A DNA stretch of 7,617 nucleotides from Verrucomicrobiota bacterium (GCA_017557085.1 JAFZAR010000146.1:1-7617), one strand, 5' to 3'. Counted from the first letter of the stretch, positions 1 to 5,726 are shown. Numbers and translations are program-made. Notes: generated by a model from the sequence alone, not told the origin.

Positions 1-1049
1 AGCTCCTGCACACAGTAAAGTTCCGCCTTGTTCTCGCCCAGAGTGAAAGTCTTGGAGAAATTCGGACTCATGAAATAATTCGTTTCCACGCCTACCCACT
101 GAGCCGCGTCTGTCGTGCGGAAAATGCCAAAGTGAGAACCCGGCATTCCCTGGATGTTCAGCACACAGCCGTTGGTTTGGTAGCTGGCAAGGAAATCATC
201 ATACGAGATCGTAGGGGGAACCTTGTCCACCGCGACCGCTTTATAATAAAGAGAGGGATCCGTGTGAAGAAGGAATGTATTGGTCCAGCCCTCCAGCACG
301 GCATACCTTTCCACCTGCCAGGGGCCTTCCGGCTGAGCGGCGGATTGGATCTCGATCGGCTGATAAACAGCTCCGAACACAGAAACTTCCACACCGTTCT
401 CCACGGGTTCCGCGCCAACAAACCTGACATCCGGCGCGGAAGAGGCAAAAATCCTCAAACCGAAATTGCCGCTGAGAGAGGTGCCGAAGTTATAGGGCAC
501 AAAATCCGCCTTGGGCTGATGATTGGCATCCATGCTGCGGATCCAGAAATCACCATAACTGAAACCGACCGCGGGTGTTTTATACATGATTATACCCGCG
601 TTGTCGCCTTCCTCCAGACCGTAGAACTGAAGCGTCCAGAAGAAAGAAGGATCATGCATGGGCAGATTGATATTCTCGATATTCAAAATGCTGTAACCGG
701 TCTTGATCTGCAGGGGCTTGGACTCAAAAAGGAGCGTACCGGGCCGATGGACTTCTACCTCACTTTTTTCATAGATAGTACCGTCCTGGCGGTAAAATCT
801 GAAGATCGCGTACTTGGTCGGCGATACGGTGCGTATATTGGCATAGCATTCCAGCTCAACCTTTTCGATCATTCTGGCAACACCGCCCAGATAAATATCG
901 TCACCAAACTCGTCCACTCGATTGAAGGGACCGTAGAAACTATTGTTCTGAGGCGTGTCGAAATTATCGTAAACTATCTCCAGATCCGCGCGGCAAACCG
1001 AACCCAACGCGAGTACAAAAGCACATAAAATCAGAATTCTTTTCATCAT
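1..1049 (-). CDS. Secreted beta-rich protein, Verrucomicrobia-type, 3' end cut by window edge
   Basis: The frame is open from the ATG at 1049 to the window edge: 349 complete codons plus two bases, with no stop, so the C-terminus is missing. Residues 1-21 form a clear signal peptide: MMKR, a hydrophobic core to about residue 18, then a likely signal peptidase I site CRA|D. The mature part opens with YDNFDTPQNNSF and is rich in aromatic and beta-forming residues, as expected of an extracellular beta-sandwich. Two loosely similar segments near residues 228-274 and 297-349 each run from a strand (IEIQSA / FGIFRT) through a WQ/QW-type centre to a closing strand (LYYKAVAV / ELYCVQE). They resemble degenerate C-terminal repeats I associate with secreted Verrucomicrobia proteins; that is from memory. 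No catalytic motif was seen. The second Met (1046) is an alternative start. A G-run followed by TAATGAG precedes the ATG and serves at best as a weak ribosome site. A good promoter lies at 1083-1111. Confidence 0.85.
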   Translation of the reverse strand, partial: MMKRILILCAFVLALGSVCRADLEIVYDNFDTPQNNSFYGPFNRVDEFGDDIYLGGVARMIEKVELECYANIRTVSPTKYAIFRFYRQDGTIYEKSEVEVHRPGTLLFESKPLQIKTGYSILNIENINLPMHDPSFFWTLQFYGLEEGDNAGIIMYKTPAVGFSYGDFWIRSMDANHQPKADFVPYNFGTSLSGNFGLRIFASSAPDVRFVGAEPVENGVEVSVFGAVYQPIEIQSAAQPEGPWQVERYAVLEGWTNTFLLHTDPSLYYKAVAVDKVPPTISYDDFLASYQTNGCVLNIQGMPGSHFGIFRTTDAAQWVGVETNYFMSPNFSKTFTLGENKAELYCVQE

Positions 1050-1063
1050 CTCATTACCCCCAA

Positions 1064-1075
1064 GCCAACCTTGGC
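1064..1075 (-). repeat. Small hairpin in the secreted-protein leader
   Basis: GCCAA-CC-TTGGC is a perfect 5+5 bp inverted repeat at the predicted 5' end of the minus-strand transcript, about 15 bases before the ATG. It could be a 5' stabilising hairpin; the short arms make chance plausible. Confidence 0.3.
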
Positions 1076-1082
1076 GCACAAT

Positions 1083-1111
1083 AATATACATCTAAAACAG
1101 CAAAAAGACAA
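1083..1111 (-). promoter_or_regulatory. Promoter for the secreted-protein gene
   Basis: Read on the minus strand, a -35 box TTGTCT (1111-1106, 4/6 to consensus) is followed after exactly 17 bases by a -10 box TATATT (1088-1083, 5/6). A start near 1076 would give a leader of about 27 bases. The -35 box is one arm of the inverted repeat at 1104-1126. Confidence 0.55.
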
Positions 1112-1126
1112 TAGAAGGTTGTCTTT
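1104..1126. repeat. Inverted repeat carrying both divergent -35 boxes
   Basis: AAAGACAA - 7 bases - TTGTCTTT is a perfect 8+8 bp inverted repeat. Each arm contains TTGTCT on its own strand, placed 17 bases from a -10 hexamer of the corresponding divergent promoter. It has T-rich flanks on both strands and so also resembles a bidirectional terminator, but its position upstream of two divergent genes makes a promoter or operator role more sensible. Confidence 0.6.
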
Positions 1127-1147
1127 ATTTTTCAAAATCATTAAATT
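1119..1147 (+). promoter_or_regulatory. Candidate promoter for the CDF transporter gene
   Basis: TTGTCT (1119-1124, 4/6) is followed after 17 bases by TAAATT (1142-1147, 4/6), predicting a start near 1154, at the left end of the palindrome 1153-1172. The promoter is weak by consensus but has the right spacing and mirrors the divergent promoter. Confidence 0.4.
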
Positions 1148-1152
1148 ATTTG

Positions 1153-1172
1153 CCGTGATGGTATCATCACGG
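1153..1172. promoter_or_regulatory. Palindrome at the CDF transcript start, possible operator
   Basis: CCGTGATG-GTAT-CATCACGG is a perfect 8+8 bp inverted repeat with a 4-base centre. It begins where the predicted promoter would start transcription, the usual place for a repressor operator. For a metal exporter a metal-responsive repressor would be natural, but I do not recognise the motif as that of a known regulator. Alternatively it is a 5' hairpin in the mRNA; its last two bases begin GGAGAG, a possible ribosome site. Confidence 0.45.
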
Positions 1173-1245
1173 AGAGAAAAAACACAGACTGGATACCTCT
1201 TCTCAAACAATCAGCCCTGAAGAAAGTCAGAGAATAAAATCGCGG

Positions 1246-2181
1246 ATGGCGCTTTTATCCGTATGCTCTAATACTTTCCTGGTCATAGGAAAATTCACGA
1301 TTGGAAGCATTGTCGGTTCAGTCTCTATCATTTCCGAGGCGATCCATTCCTGCATGGATATGGTGGCCTCCGGGATAGCGCTGTTTGCTGTAAGAACGGC
1401 TGAACTTCCTCCGGATGAAGAACATCCTTATGGGCACGGAAGAATTGAGAATGTTTCCAGCATGATCGAGTCACTTCTGATCCTTCTGGCCGGAGCCTGG
1501 ATCCTCTACGAATCTATCCACAAGCTCTTCCATCCGGAACCGATACAGCAGATTTGGCTGGGTGTCGGGATCATGTTAGTCTCTTCCTTAGTCAATCTTT
1601 TCGTAGCCAGAGGGTTATTTAAAATTGGCCGAAAGATGAATTCCGCCGCTCTGCTGGGCGATGCCTGGCACCTGATGACCGATATCTGGACTTCCGCCGG
1701 TGTTATGGCCGGGTTGTTCTGTATTTGGCTGGGCGGTTTATTGATGCCCAATATCCAGCTGACCTTCCTGGATCCCGTTGCAGGCATTGTGGTGGCCCTG
1801 ATGATCATCCGCACTGGGGTAAATCTCCTGGTTGAATCTGCTAATCAGCTTATGGATGAACATCTTCCACCTGAGGAAGAAGAGCTGATCAAGAATCATT
1901 TGCTTGAATTGAAACCCAAGATCCGCGGATATCATAAGATGAAAAGCCGCCGTGTGGGCAATAAGCGGTACATTGAATTTCACTTGAAGGTGGACGGGAA
2001 TATGTCAGTAACAGAAGTCCACAATCTCAGTCACCATATCCAGGAAGTCATTGAGGAACATCTGCCGAACTGTTCCGTGAGCATCCATTTCGAGCCTTGC
2101 GAAGAATGCATCGGTGAATGTAAAAAGCATTGTGCTTTGACCCCGGAAGAACGGGTACAGGGGATGTTCTGGAAGCTATAA
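1246..2181 (+). CDS. Cation diffusion facilitator (CDF) metal-ion efflux transporter, zinc-type
   Basis: An inner-membrane divalent metal/proton antiporter of the FieF/YiiP class. Residues about 2-200 hold the transmembrane domain. The transport-site pair is HxxxD in the second helix (H34, D38) and HxxxD in the fifth (H142, D146), the pattern usually linked to Zn/Cd/Co rather than the DxxxD of Fe- or Mn-type members. Family landmarks HPYGHGRIEN (60-69), LDP (175-177) and LMDEHLP (202-208) are present. Residues about 210-284 form the cytoplasmic dimerisation domain, with H246, H259, H281 and E283 where FieF binds metal. The tail has four cysteines (C285, C288, C292, C296). At 311 residues it is full length, but the ATG at 1246 sits right against helix 1. 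The frame stays open back to 1159 and would add SPEESQRIKSR, plausible CDF cytoplasmic sequence; the only alternative start there is CTG 1189. It converges on the DUF3106-like gene. Confidence 0.93.
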   Translation: MALLSVCSNTFLVIGKFTIGSIVGSVSIISEAIHSCMDMVASGIALFAVRTAELPPDEEHPYGHGRIENVSSMIESLLILLAGAWILYESIHKLFHPEPIQQIWLGVGIMLVSSLVNLFVARGLFKIGRKMNSAALLGDAWHLMTDIWTSAGVMAGLFCIWLGGLLMPNIQLTFLDPVAGIVVALMIIRTGVNLLVESANQLMDEHLPPEEEELIKNHLLELKPKIRGYHKMKSRRVGNKRYIEFHLKVDGNMSVTEVHNLSHHIQEVIEEHLPNCSVSIHFEPCEECIGECKKHCALTPEERVQGMFWKL

Positions 2182-2192
2182 ACAGACTCCGA

Positions 2193-3371
2193 CTATTTCG
2201 CGGTCTCTTCTTTTAATTTTTCCTCCGGTTCCGGAGGTGTTTGCTCTTGAGGAACAAACAGCACCCTGAAGAATCGTCTTTCTTCGGGCGAAAGGTTCTT
2301 CCAGCGTTCAGCGCCCAGCAGATAGGCGGAACGTTTTTCGGCCGGCATTTCGGAAATCTCCACCAGGATCTTGAGGGAGTTCTGACGTTCCACGGGAGGC
2401 AGCTCTTCCAGCATCCGCATCACTTTCCAGATCTTGTCGCGATCCTTTTCGGGCAGTGCCTTATAGACCTTTTTCCGATCTTCATTGCTCATTCGGAAGA
2501 AGTTATTCAGCTCACCCCACATCCATTTCTCGCGGTCGCTTTGGAGTTTCTTCGGGTCTTTGCCGAATTTATTGTCCTTGCGGTCTCCACGGCGGTCACC
2601 ATTTATTGGCGGCGGAGGCATCTGTTTTCCGAAGGAAGGCGGATTATCCTTTCCGTCACGTTTTTCTCTGGGAGGCGGCGGCATATCCACGCCGGGCGGC
2701 TTTTCGCCCATCGGAGGACGATATCCCCGGTTGCCGTCACGCATCCCGTCGGAAGGTCCGTCTTTACGGCCGTCCTTTTTCGGAGACTGTTTATGCTCAT
2801 CCATTTTCCAGGGAAGCATTCTCGCGTTTTTGAGAATGCTTGCCCGCTGTTCAGCCGGGATAGAGAACCAGCGTTTCAGCCGGGCCTGGATGATTTCCCG
2901 GTAATCTTCCGGGACGGATTCCACATACTTATCCAGTTTATCCTCAGACAGATCGAGTCCGCAAAAGAGATACCAGCGCAGATCCAGCACCTGCAGTTTC
3001 CATTCACGCTGCTGGTGAGGCATCTGCTTGTATTCTTCCACTTTCTTGCGGATGATCTCCTGGAATTTCTCAGGACGCTTCTGAATAGCTTCCTCGGCTT
3101 CCTGGGGATCCATCTTCAGCAGTTGACGGAAAAAGAAGAAAGGGGACTCCGGCGCGACCCCGGTCACAGCCGCGGAATGGGGGAACGGAGGCTGCTCGAC
3201 ACCCGGCGGAGCCACTGGGATCGAGTTGGTTTGTGTGACTGTGTTCTCGGCCGGGATTTCCGCCGAAACCGGTGCGGCAGTGAAACACAGAGCGGCAGAC
3301 AAGCCTAAAGCCGAGAGACACATCCAATAGTGTCTCCGCTCTTGGCTCAAGATCTCACGCTCCTGTTTCAT
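2193..3371 (-). CDS. Exported DUF3106-like protein with disordered Pro/Gly/charged middle
   Basis: Third gene of the sigma/anti-sigma operon. A long basic N-terminus, a hydrophobic stretch at about 17-36 and VSA|E at 35-38 indicate export to the envelope. Two helical blocks follow, about residues 76-190 and 280-372, rich in short units of the type W..L..EeR...L....MP..eR (for example NLSPEERRFFRVLF at 359-372), the pattern of the uncharacterised DUF3106 family. Residues about 190-280 between them are low complexity: repeated DG/RG/GDR units and PPPP runs, strongly charged and probably disordered. No enzyme motif is visible. The start is supported by AGGAAG seven bases before the ATG; the upstream gene's stop overlaps that site, suggesting translational coupling. 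By position it may be the sensed or effector envelope component, loosely analogous to CpxP/Spy-like proteins beside ECF sigma genes; that is inference. Confidence 0.85.
   Translation of the reverse strand: MKQEREILSQERRHYWMCLSALGLSAALCFTAAPVSAEIPAENTVTQTNSIPVAPPGVEQPPFPHSAAVTGVAPESPFFFFRQLLKMDPQEAEEAIQKRPEKFQEIIRKKVEEYKQMPHQQREWKLQVLDLRWYLFCGLDLSEDKLDKYVESVPEDYREIIQARLKRWFSIPAEQRASILKNARMLPWKMDEHKQSPKKDGRKDGPSDGMRDGNRGYRPPMGEKPPGVDMPPPPREKRDGKDNPPSFGKQMPPPPINGDRRGDRKDNKFGKDPKKLQSDREKWMWGELNNFFRMSNEDRKKVYKALPEKDRDKIWKVMRMLEELPPVERQNSLKILVEISEMPAEKRSAYLLGAERWKNLSPEERRFFRVLFVPQEQTPPEPEEKLKEETAK
2222..2237 (+). terminator. Possible hairpin terminator between convergent genes
   Basis: CCTCCGG-TT-CCGGAGG is a perfect 7+7 bp inverted repeat inside the last codons of the convergent minus-strand gene, 40 bases past the CDF stop. 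On the plus strand it is followed by the moderately T-rich TGTTTGCTCTT; on the minus strand the following bases are A-rich, so it would not terminate that operon. The same codons spell a Pro/Glu-rich tail (PPEPEE), so it may be coding coincidence. Confidence 0.25.
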
Positions 3372-3383
3372 GTTCCGCTTCCT

Positions 3384-3905
3384 TTAGTAAGAAACCAAAG
3401 CCAGCCACAGATCATCGTCTATGGACGAGCTTTGCTCATATTCACCCAAAACCTGGATGGCTTCCAGATCAGATTCCTGCACCGTGGCCACCTCTACCGC
3501 TGTATTTGCTACAGTGGAAAGTGCGTCCGCGGTCTCGCGTATCTTCTGGACTTGATTATGCTGGAGATAAGCCCCAAAGGTCACAAAGGAGATAACACAG
3601 ACGGCCGCAACAGCTTGGGCCCAGTGTTTTTCGCTCAAGGCCGACATCCAGCCCGCGAATCCTCTTCTGCGAGCGGGACGACGATCCTTCGCCCAGAAAG
3701 TCTGTTGAAGGACTTTCTGGTTAAAATCCTTGGATAAAGGAACCTGCGGCAGAGAAGCCAGCATCTGGCTCAATCTGCGTTCCTGATCCCACTGTGATTT
3801 CAAGGTGGGATCCTGTGCGAACAGTTCCTCCAGAAGGCGCTGATCTTCAGGTGTCAGTGTCTTCTTTCTGGATTTTTCTATCAGTTGTTCAAACGATCCT
3901 CTCAT
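3384..3905 (-). CDS. Single-pass anti-sigma factor, zinc-free type
   Basis: A 173-residue protein directly downstream of an ECF sigma gene. Residues about 1-75 form a helical, charged cytoplasmic region (LTPEDQRLLEELFAQDP, then RRLSQMLASLP) of the kind that clamps sigma. Unlike zinc anti-sigma domains it lacks the HxxxCxxC motif. A basic stretch RRPARRR (75-81) precedes the single membrane helix at about 95-114 (AQAVAAVCVISFVTFGAYL), giving an N-inside orientation. A periplasmic tail of about 60 residues follows, ending in the acidic-aromatic SIDDDLWLALVSY. No protease or ligand domain is recognisable in the tail. The GGTGG four bases before the ATG is a modest ribosome site. It begins 33 bp after the sigma stop and ends 12 bp before the next gene. 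Assignment rests on architecture and neighbourhood; sequence similarity to characterised anti-sigma factors is probably low. Confidence 0.82.
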   Translation of the reverse strand: MRGSFEQLIEKSRKKTLTPEDQRLLEELFAQDPTLKSQWDQERRLSQMLASLPQVPLSKDFNQKVLQQTFWAKDRRPARRRGFAGWMSALSEKHWAQAVAAVCVISFVTFGAYLQHNQVQKIRETADALSTVANTAVEVATVQESDLEAIQVLGEYEQSSSIDDDLWLALVSY

Positions 3906-3938
3906 CGTACCACCATTTATGCAACACCAGCCACGGGG

Positions 3939-4532
3939 CTAAGTTGCACTTTCTGATGAAAGATATTCTTTCAAAGTTTTCTTCAAAGCATCCCTTGCCC
4001 TGAAAATCAGGGACTTTGTAGATGCTAAAGAGATCTCCAATACCTCGGAGATCTCCTCATAAGATAGTCCCTGCTCCTGGAACATCAACAATGCCAGACG
4101 CTGACGTTCCGGCAGTGCTTCCAGGGCAGCCTTCAGACACTTCTGCATCTCGTCATTCATCATCGAGTCATCGGGAGGGACAGCTTTTGTATCGGGATAC
4201 TGTTTTGTTTTGGTGTAATCCTCTTCTTGCTCCACAACGTCCAGCGAATCAGTCGGATGTCGTTTGCGTCTGCGTATTTCGTTTAATGCCAGATTCTTGG
4301 TGATCGTAAAGAGCCAGGTAGTGAACTTCGAGCGCACCTCATAGGTGGCCGCGTTCCTATAGACCCGTATAAACACCTGCTGAGCGATGTCTTCCGAATC
4401 TATATTATCCCCAACGGTGTAGACCACCAGATTGACAACGGCCTGTTTATAGCGGTCCATCAGGATGGAGAAAGCCAGAGCGTCCCCGTTTTTCACGCGG
4501 GTCATCAAATTCTCATCGCTTTCTTCCTGCAT
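3939..4532 (-). CDS. ECF (sigma-70 family, group 4) RNA polymerase sigma factor
   Basis: At 197 residues it is the usual ECF length. Region 2 spans about 15-92, with the -10-recognition helix around SEDIAQQVFIRVYRN (46-60) and the strand-opening segment KFTTWLFTITKNLALNEIRRRKR (69-91). Region 4 spans about 138-190 (LPERQRLALLMFQEQGLSYEEI, then a helix-turn-helix around ISEVLEISLASTKSLIFRAR), which reads the -35 element. The linker at 92-135 is acidic and unconserved. It directs polymerase to its own regulon, very probably including this operon, and is held inactive by the membrane anti-sigma encoded next. The start is supported by GAAGAG about six bases before the ATG. The gap to the asnA stop is only 23 bp, so read-through from asnA is likely even if an internal promoter exists. 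Confidence 0.95.
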   Translation of the reverse strand: MQEESDENLMTRVKNGDALAFSILMDRYKQAVVNLVVYTVGDNIDSEDIAQQVFIRVYRNAATYEVRSKFTTWLFTITKNLALNEIRRRKRHPTDSLDVVEQEEDYTKTKQYPDTKAVPPDDSMMNDEMQKCLKAALEALPERQRLALLMFQEQGLSYEEISEVLEISLASTKSLIFRARDALKKTLKEYLSSESAT

Positions 4533-4555
4533 GGATGCTCTTCAGGTCTGTCACC

Positions 4556-5560
4556 CTATAATATCACGATGCCTGCTTCTTTGCACTCGTCCAGCATTTC
4601 ATCCGGCCAGAGCGAGACTTGAACTTCTCCGATGTGCGCCTTCTGCAGCAGCAGCATACACAAGCGGGACTGCCCGATGCCGCCGCCGATCGTCAGAGGC
4701 AGGATGTCGCCTGCTATCTGCTGATGATAAGGATATTTCATCCGTTCGATCGTGCCGGTCTTTTCCAGCTGACTGCGCAGCGAGACCGCGTCCACACGGA
4801 TCCCCATGGAGGAGAGTTCAAAAGCGTCTTCCAGAACATCGTTCCAGAAGATCAGATCGCCGTTCAAAGCCCAGTCATCATAGTCGGGCGCGCGGCCGTC
4901 ATGTTTGATGCCGCTCTTGAGCAGGTCGCCGATGTTCATCAGGAACACGGTCTTATGCTCACGCGCGATCTCTCTTTCACGGGCTTTCGGGGAGAGATTG
5001 GGATATCTGTCTTCCAGTTCCTGAGTGGTGATGAAATAGACTTCCTCATTCAAGGAAGTATGCACCGCCGGATAGCTGCTCTTCAGCAGTGTCAGGGTGG
5101 AGCGGACCGCGCCCACGATCTTTTTGACGGTTGCTTTCAGGAACTCCACAGTCCTTTGTTCCCGGCCGATCACCAGCTCCCAGTCCCATTGATCCACATA
5201 AATGGAATGGAGGTTGTCCGGATCCTCATCACGGCGGATGGCATTCATATCTGTATAGAGACCTTCGCCTTTTTCAAAACCGTAAGCCTTCAGAGCCATG
5301 CGTTTCCACTTAGCCAGGGAATGAACGATGACCGCGCTGGAATTATCAAACTTCACATCAAACTGGACCGGACGCTCTACGCCGTTCAGGTCGTCATTGA
5401 TACCGCTGTCGGCGCGCACGAACAGGGGAGCCGAAATACGCTCCAGATTCAGTGCCTTCGCCAGCTGTGTCTCGAAGGTGTCTTTTATAAGTTTGATGGC
5501 TTTTTCCGTCTCTCTCAGAGAGGTATTTGCCTTATAGCCGTTGACCGTTTTTAATTTCAT
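4556..5560 (-). CDS. asnA: Aspartate--ammonia ligase (ammonia-dependent asparagine synthetase)
   Basis: Cytoplasmic enzyme joining L-aspartate and ammonia to L-asparagine, with ATP cleaved to AMP and pyrophosphate. It belongs to the class II aminoacyl-tRNA synthetase fold, unrelated to glutamine-using AsnB. Its 334 residues match the family length (E. coli AsnA 330). Landmarks run in order: ADSGINDDLNG (50-60), VHSLAKWKR (79-87), GEGLYTDMNAIRRDED (98-113), VDQWDWE (122-128), APDYDDW (224-230), LNGDLIFWNDVLEDAFELSS (232-251), MGIRVDA (252-258) and TIGGGIGQSRL (290-300). These cover the ATP, aspartate and motif-3 arginine positions, so it should be active. The ATG is preceded only by an A-rich stretch (AAAAAAGA), not a canonical ribosome site, and a strong hairpin ends 17 bases upstream. 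It lies downstream of amtB, whose product would supply ammonium, and just ahead of the ECF operon. Confidence 0.97.
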   Translation of the reverse strand: MKLKTVNGYKANTSLRETEKAIKLIKDTFETQLAKALNLERISAPLFVRADSGINDDLNGVERPVQFDVKFDNSSAVIVHSLAKWKRMALKAYGFEKGEGLYTDMNAIRRDEDPDNLHSIYVDQWDWELVIGREQRTVEFLKATVKKIVGAVRSTLTLLKSSYPAVHTSLNEEVYFITTQELEDRYPNLSPKAREREIAREHKTVFLMNIGDLLKSGIKHDGRAPDYDDWALNGDLIFWNDVLEDAFELSSMGIRVDAVSLRSQLEKTGTIERMKYPYHQQIAGDILPLTIGGGIGQSRLCMLLLQKAHIGEVQVSLWPDEMLDECKEAGIVIL

Positions 5561-5577
5561 TCTTTTTTCTGTTTAAA

Positions 5578-5607
5578 GACAGCGCACTTCTTCAAAGAAG
5601 TGCTGTC
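5578..5607 (-). promoter_or_regulatory. Strong stem-loop in the asnA leader, next to the start codon
   Basis: In the asnA-sense strand GACAGCACTTCTT pairs with AAGAAGTGC and, after a 2-base bulge, TGTC: about 13 pairs around a 2-base centre (a 9-pair core at 5603-5584). It ends 17 bases before the ATG. The following TCTTTAAAC is too poor in T for a convincing intrinsic terminator, so translational control or 5' stabilisation is more likely; weak termination is not excluded. Confidence 0.5.
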
Positions 5608-5610
5608 GTT

Positions 5611-5639
5611 ATTTTTGCAGGTGCGGACAAGTCAGGCAA
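5611..5639 (-). promoter_or_regulatory. Weak candidate promoter for asnA
   Basis: TTGCCT (5639-5634, 4/6) and AAAAAT (5616-5611, 4/6) are 17 bases apart on the minus strand. A start near 5604 would leave little but the last hairpin in the leader. An alternative -10, TAGAAT (5714-5709, 5/6, no good -35), would start near 5702 and include most of the structured region. Neither is strong. Confidence 0.22.
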
Positions 5640-5709
5640 GTTTTTCCAGCCGTTTGTCCGCGGTTTTCGTTTCCCGGCTCCATCGTTTCCGATGGAAAAC
5701 CTGGAAAAA
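5623..5709 (-). ncRNA. Structured leader of asnA with mutually exclusive helices (riboswitch-like candidate)
   Basis: In the asnA-sense RNA, three perfect complementary pairs nest: TTTTTCCA with TGGAAAAA (5709-5702 / 5648-5641), GGTTTTC with GAAAACC (5701-5695 / 5668-5662), and CATCG-GAAA-CGATG (5694-5681), a hairpin with a GNRA tetraloop. A fourth pair, GCGGACAA (5661-5654) with TTGTCCGC (5630-5623), crosses the first helix, so the RNA must choose between them or form a pseudoknot. Such density of exact complementarity in an intergenic region between amtB and asnA suggests a regulatory RNA, possibly sensing nitrogen status or asparagine. I do not recognise it as a known class. Parts could instead be protein-binding inverted repeats in DNA. 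Confidence 0.4.
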
Positions 5710-5726
5710 TTCTAAATATCATGGAG

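Noticed and set aside
132..1028. Long plus-strand open frame opposite the secreted-protein gene
   Set aside because: The minus strand has a signal peptide, promoter and protein-like composition over the same span; the plus frame has no family resemblance and no ribosome site.
1104..1131. Bidirectional intrinsic terminator
   Set aside because: Hairpin with T-rich flanks on both strands, but it lies upstream of two divergent genes with nothing to terminate, and its arms fit -35 boxes at exact 17-bp spacing.
2241..3308. 355-codon plus-strand open frame opposite the DUF3106-like gene
   Set aside because: Its composition (Phe/Arg/His-rich) is what antisense of an Glu/Lys/Pro-rich gene gives; the minus frame has a signal peptide, operon context and a ribosome site.
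3384..3905. Zinc-binding anti-sigma (HxxxCxxC) domain
   Set aside because: The N-terminal domain contains no cysteine and no such motif; the only Cys lies in the membrane helix.
4619..5554. Long plus-strand open frame opposite asnA
   Set aside because: asnA on the minus strand is unmistakable; the opposite frame is a codon-bias shadow.
5611..5709. T-box leader upstream of asnA
   Set aside because: ACCGCGG in the asnA-sense strand recalls the T-box core, but the preceding AGGGTGG part is absent, no terminator with T-tract follows, and the leader is too short for a specifier stem.
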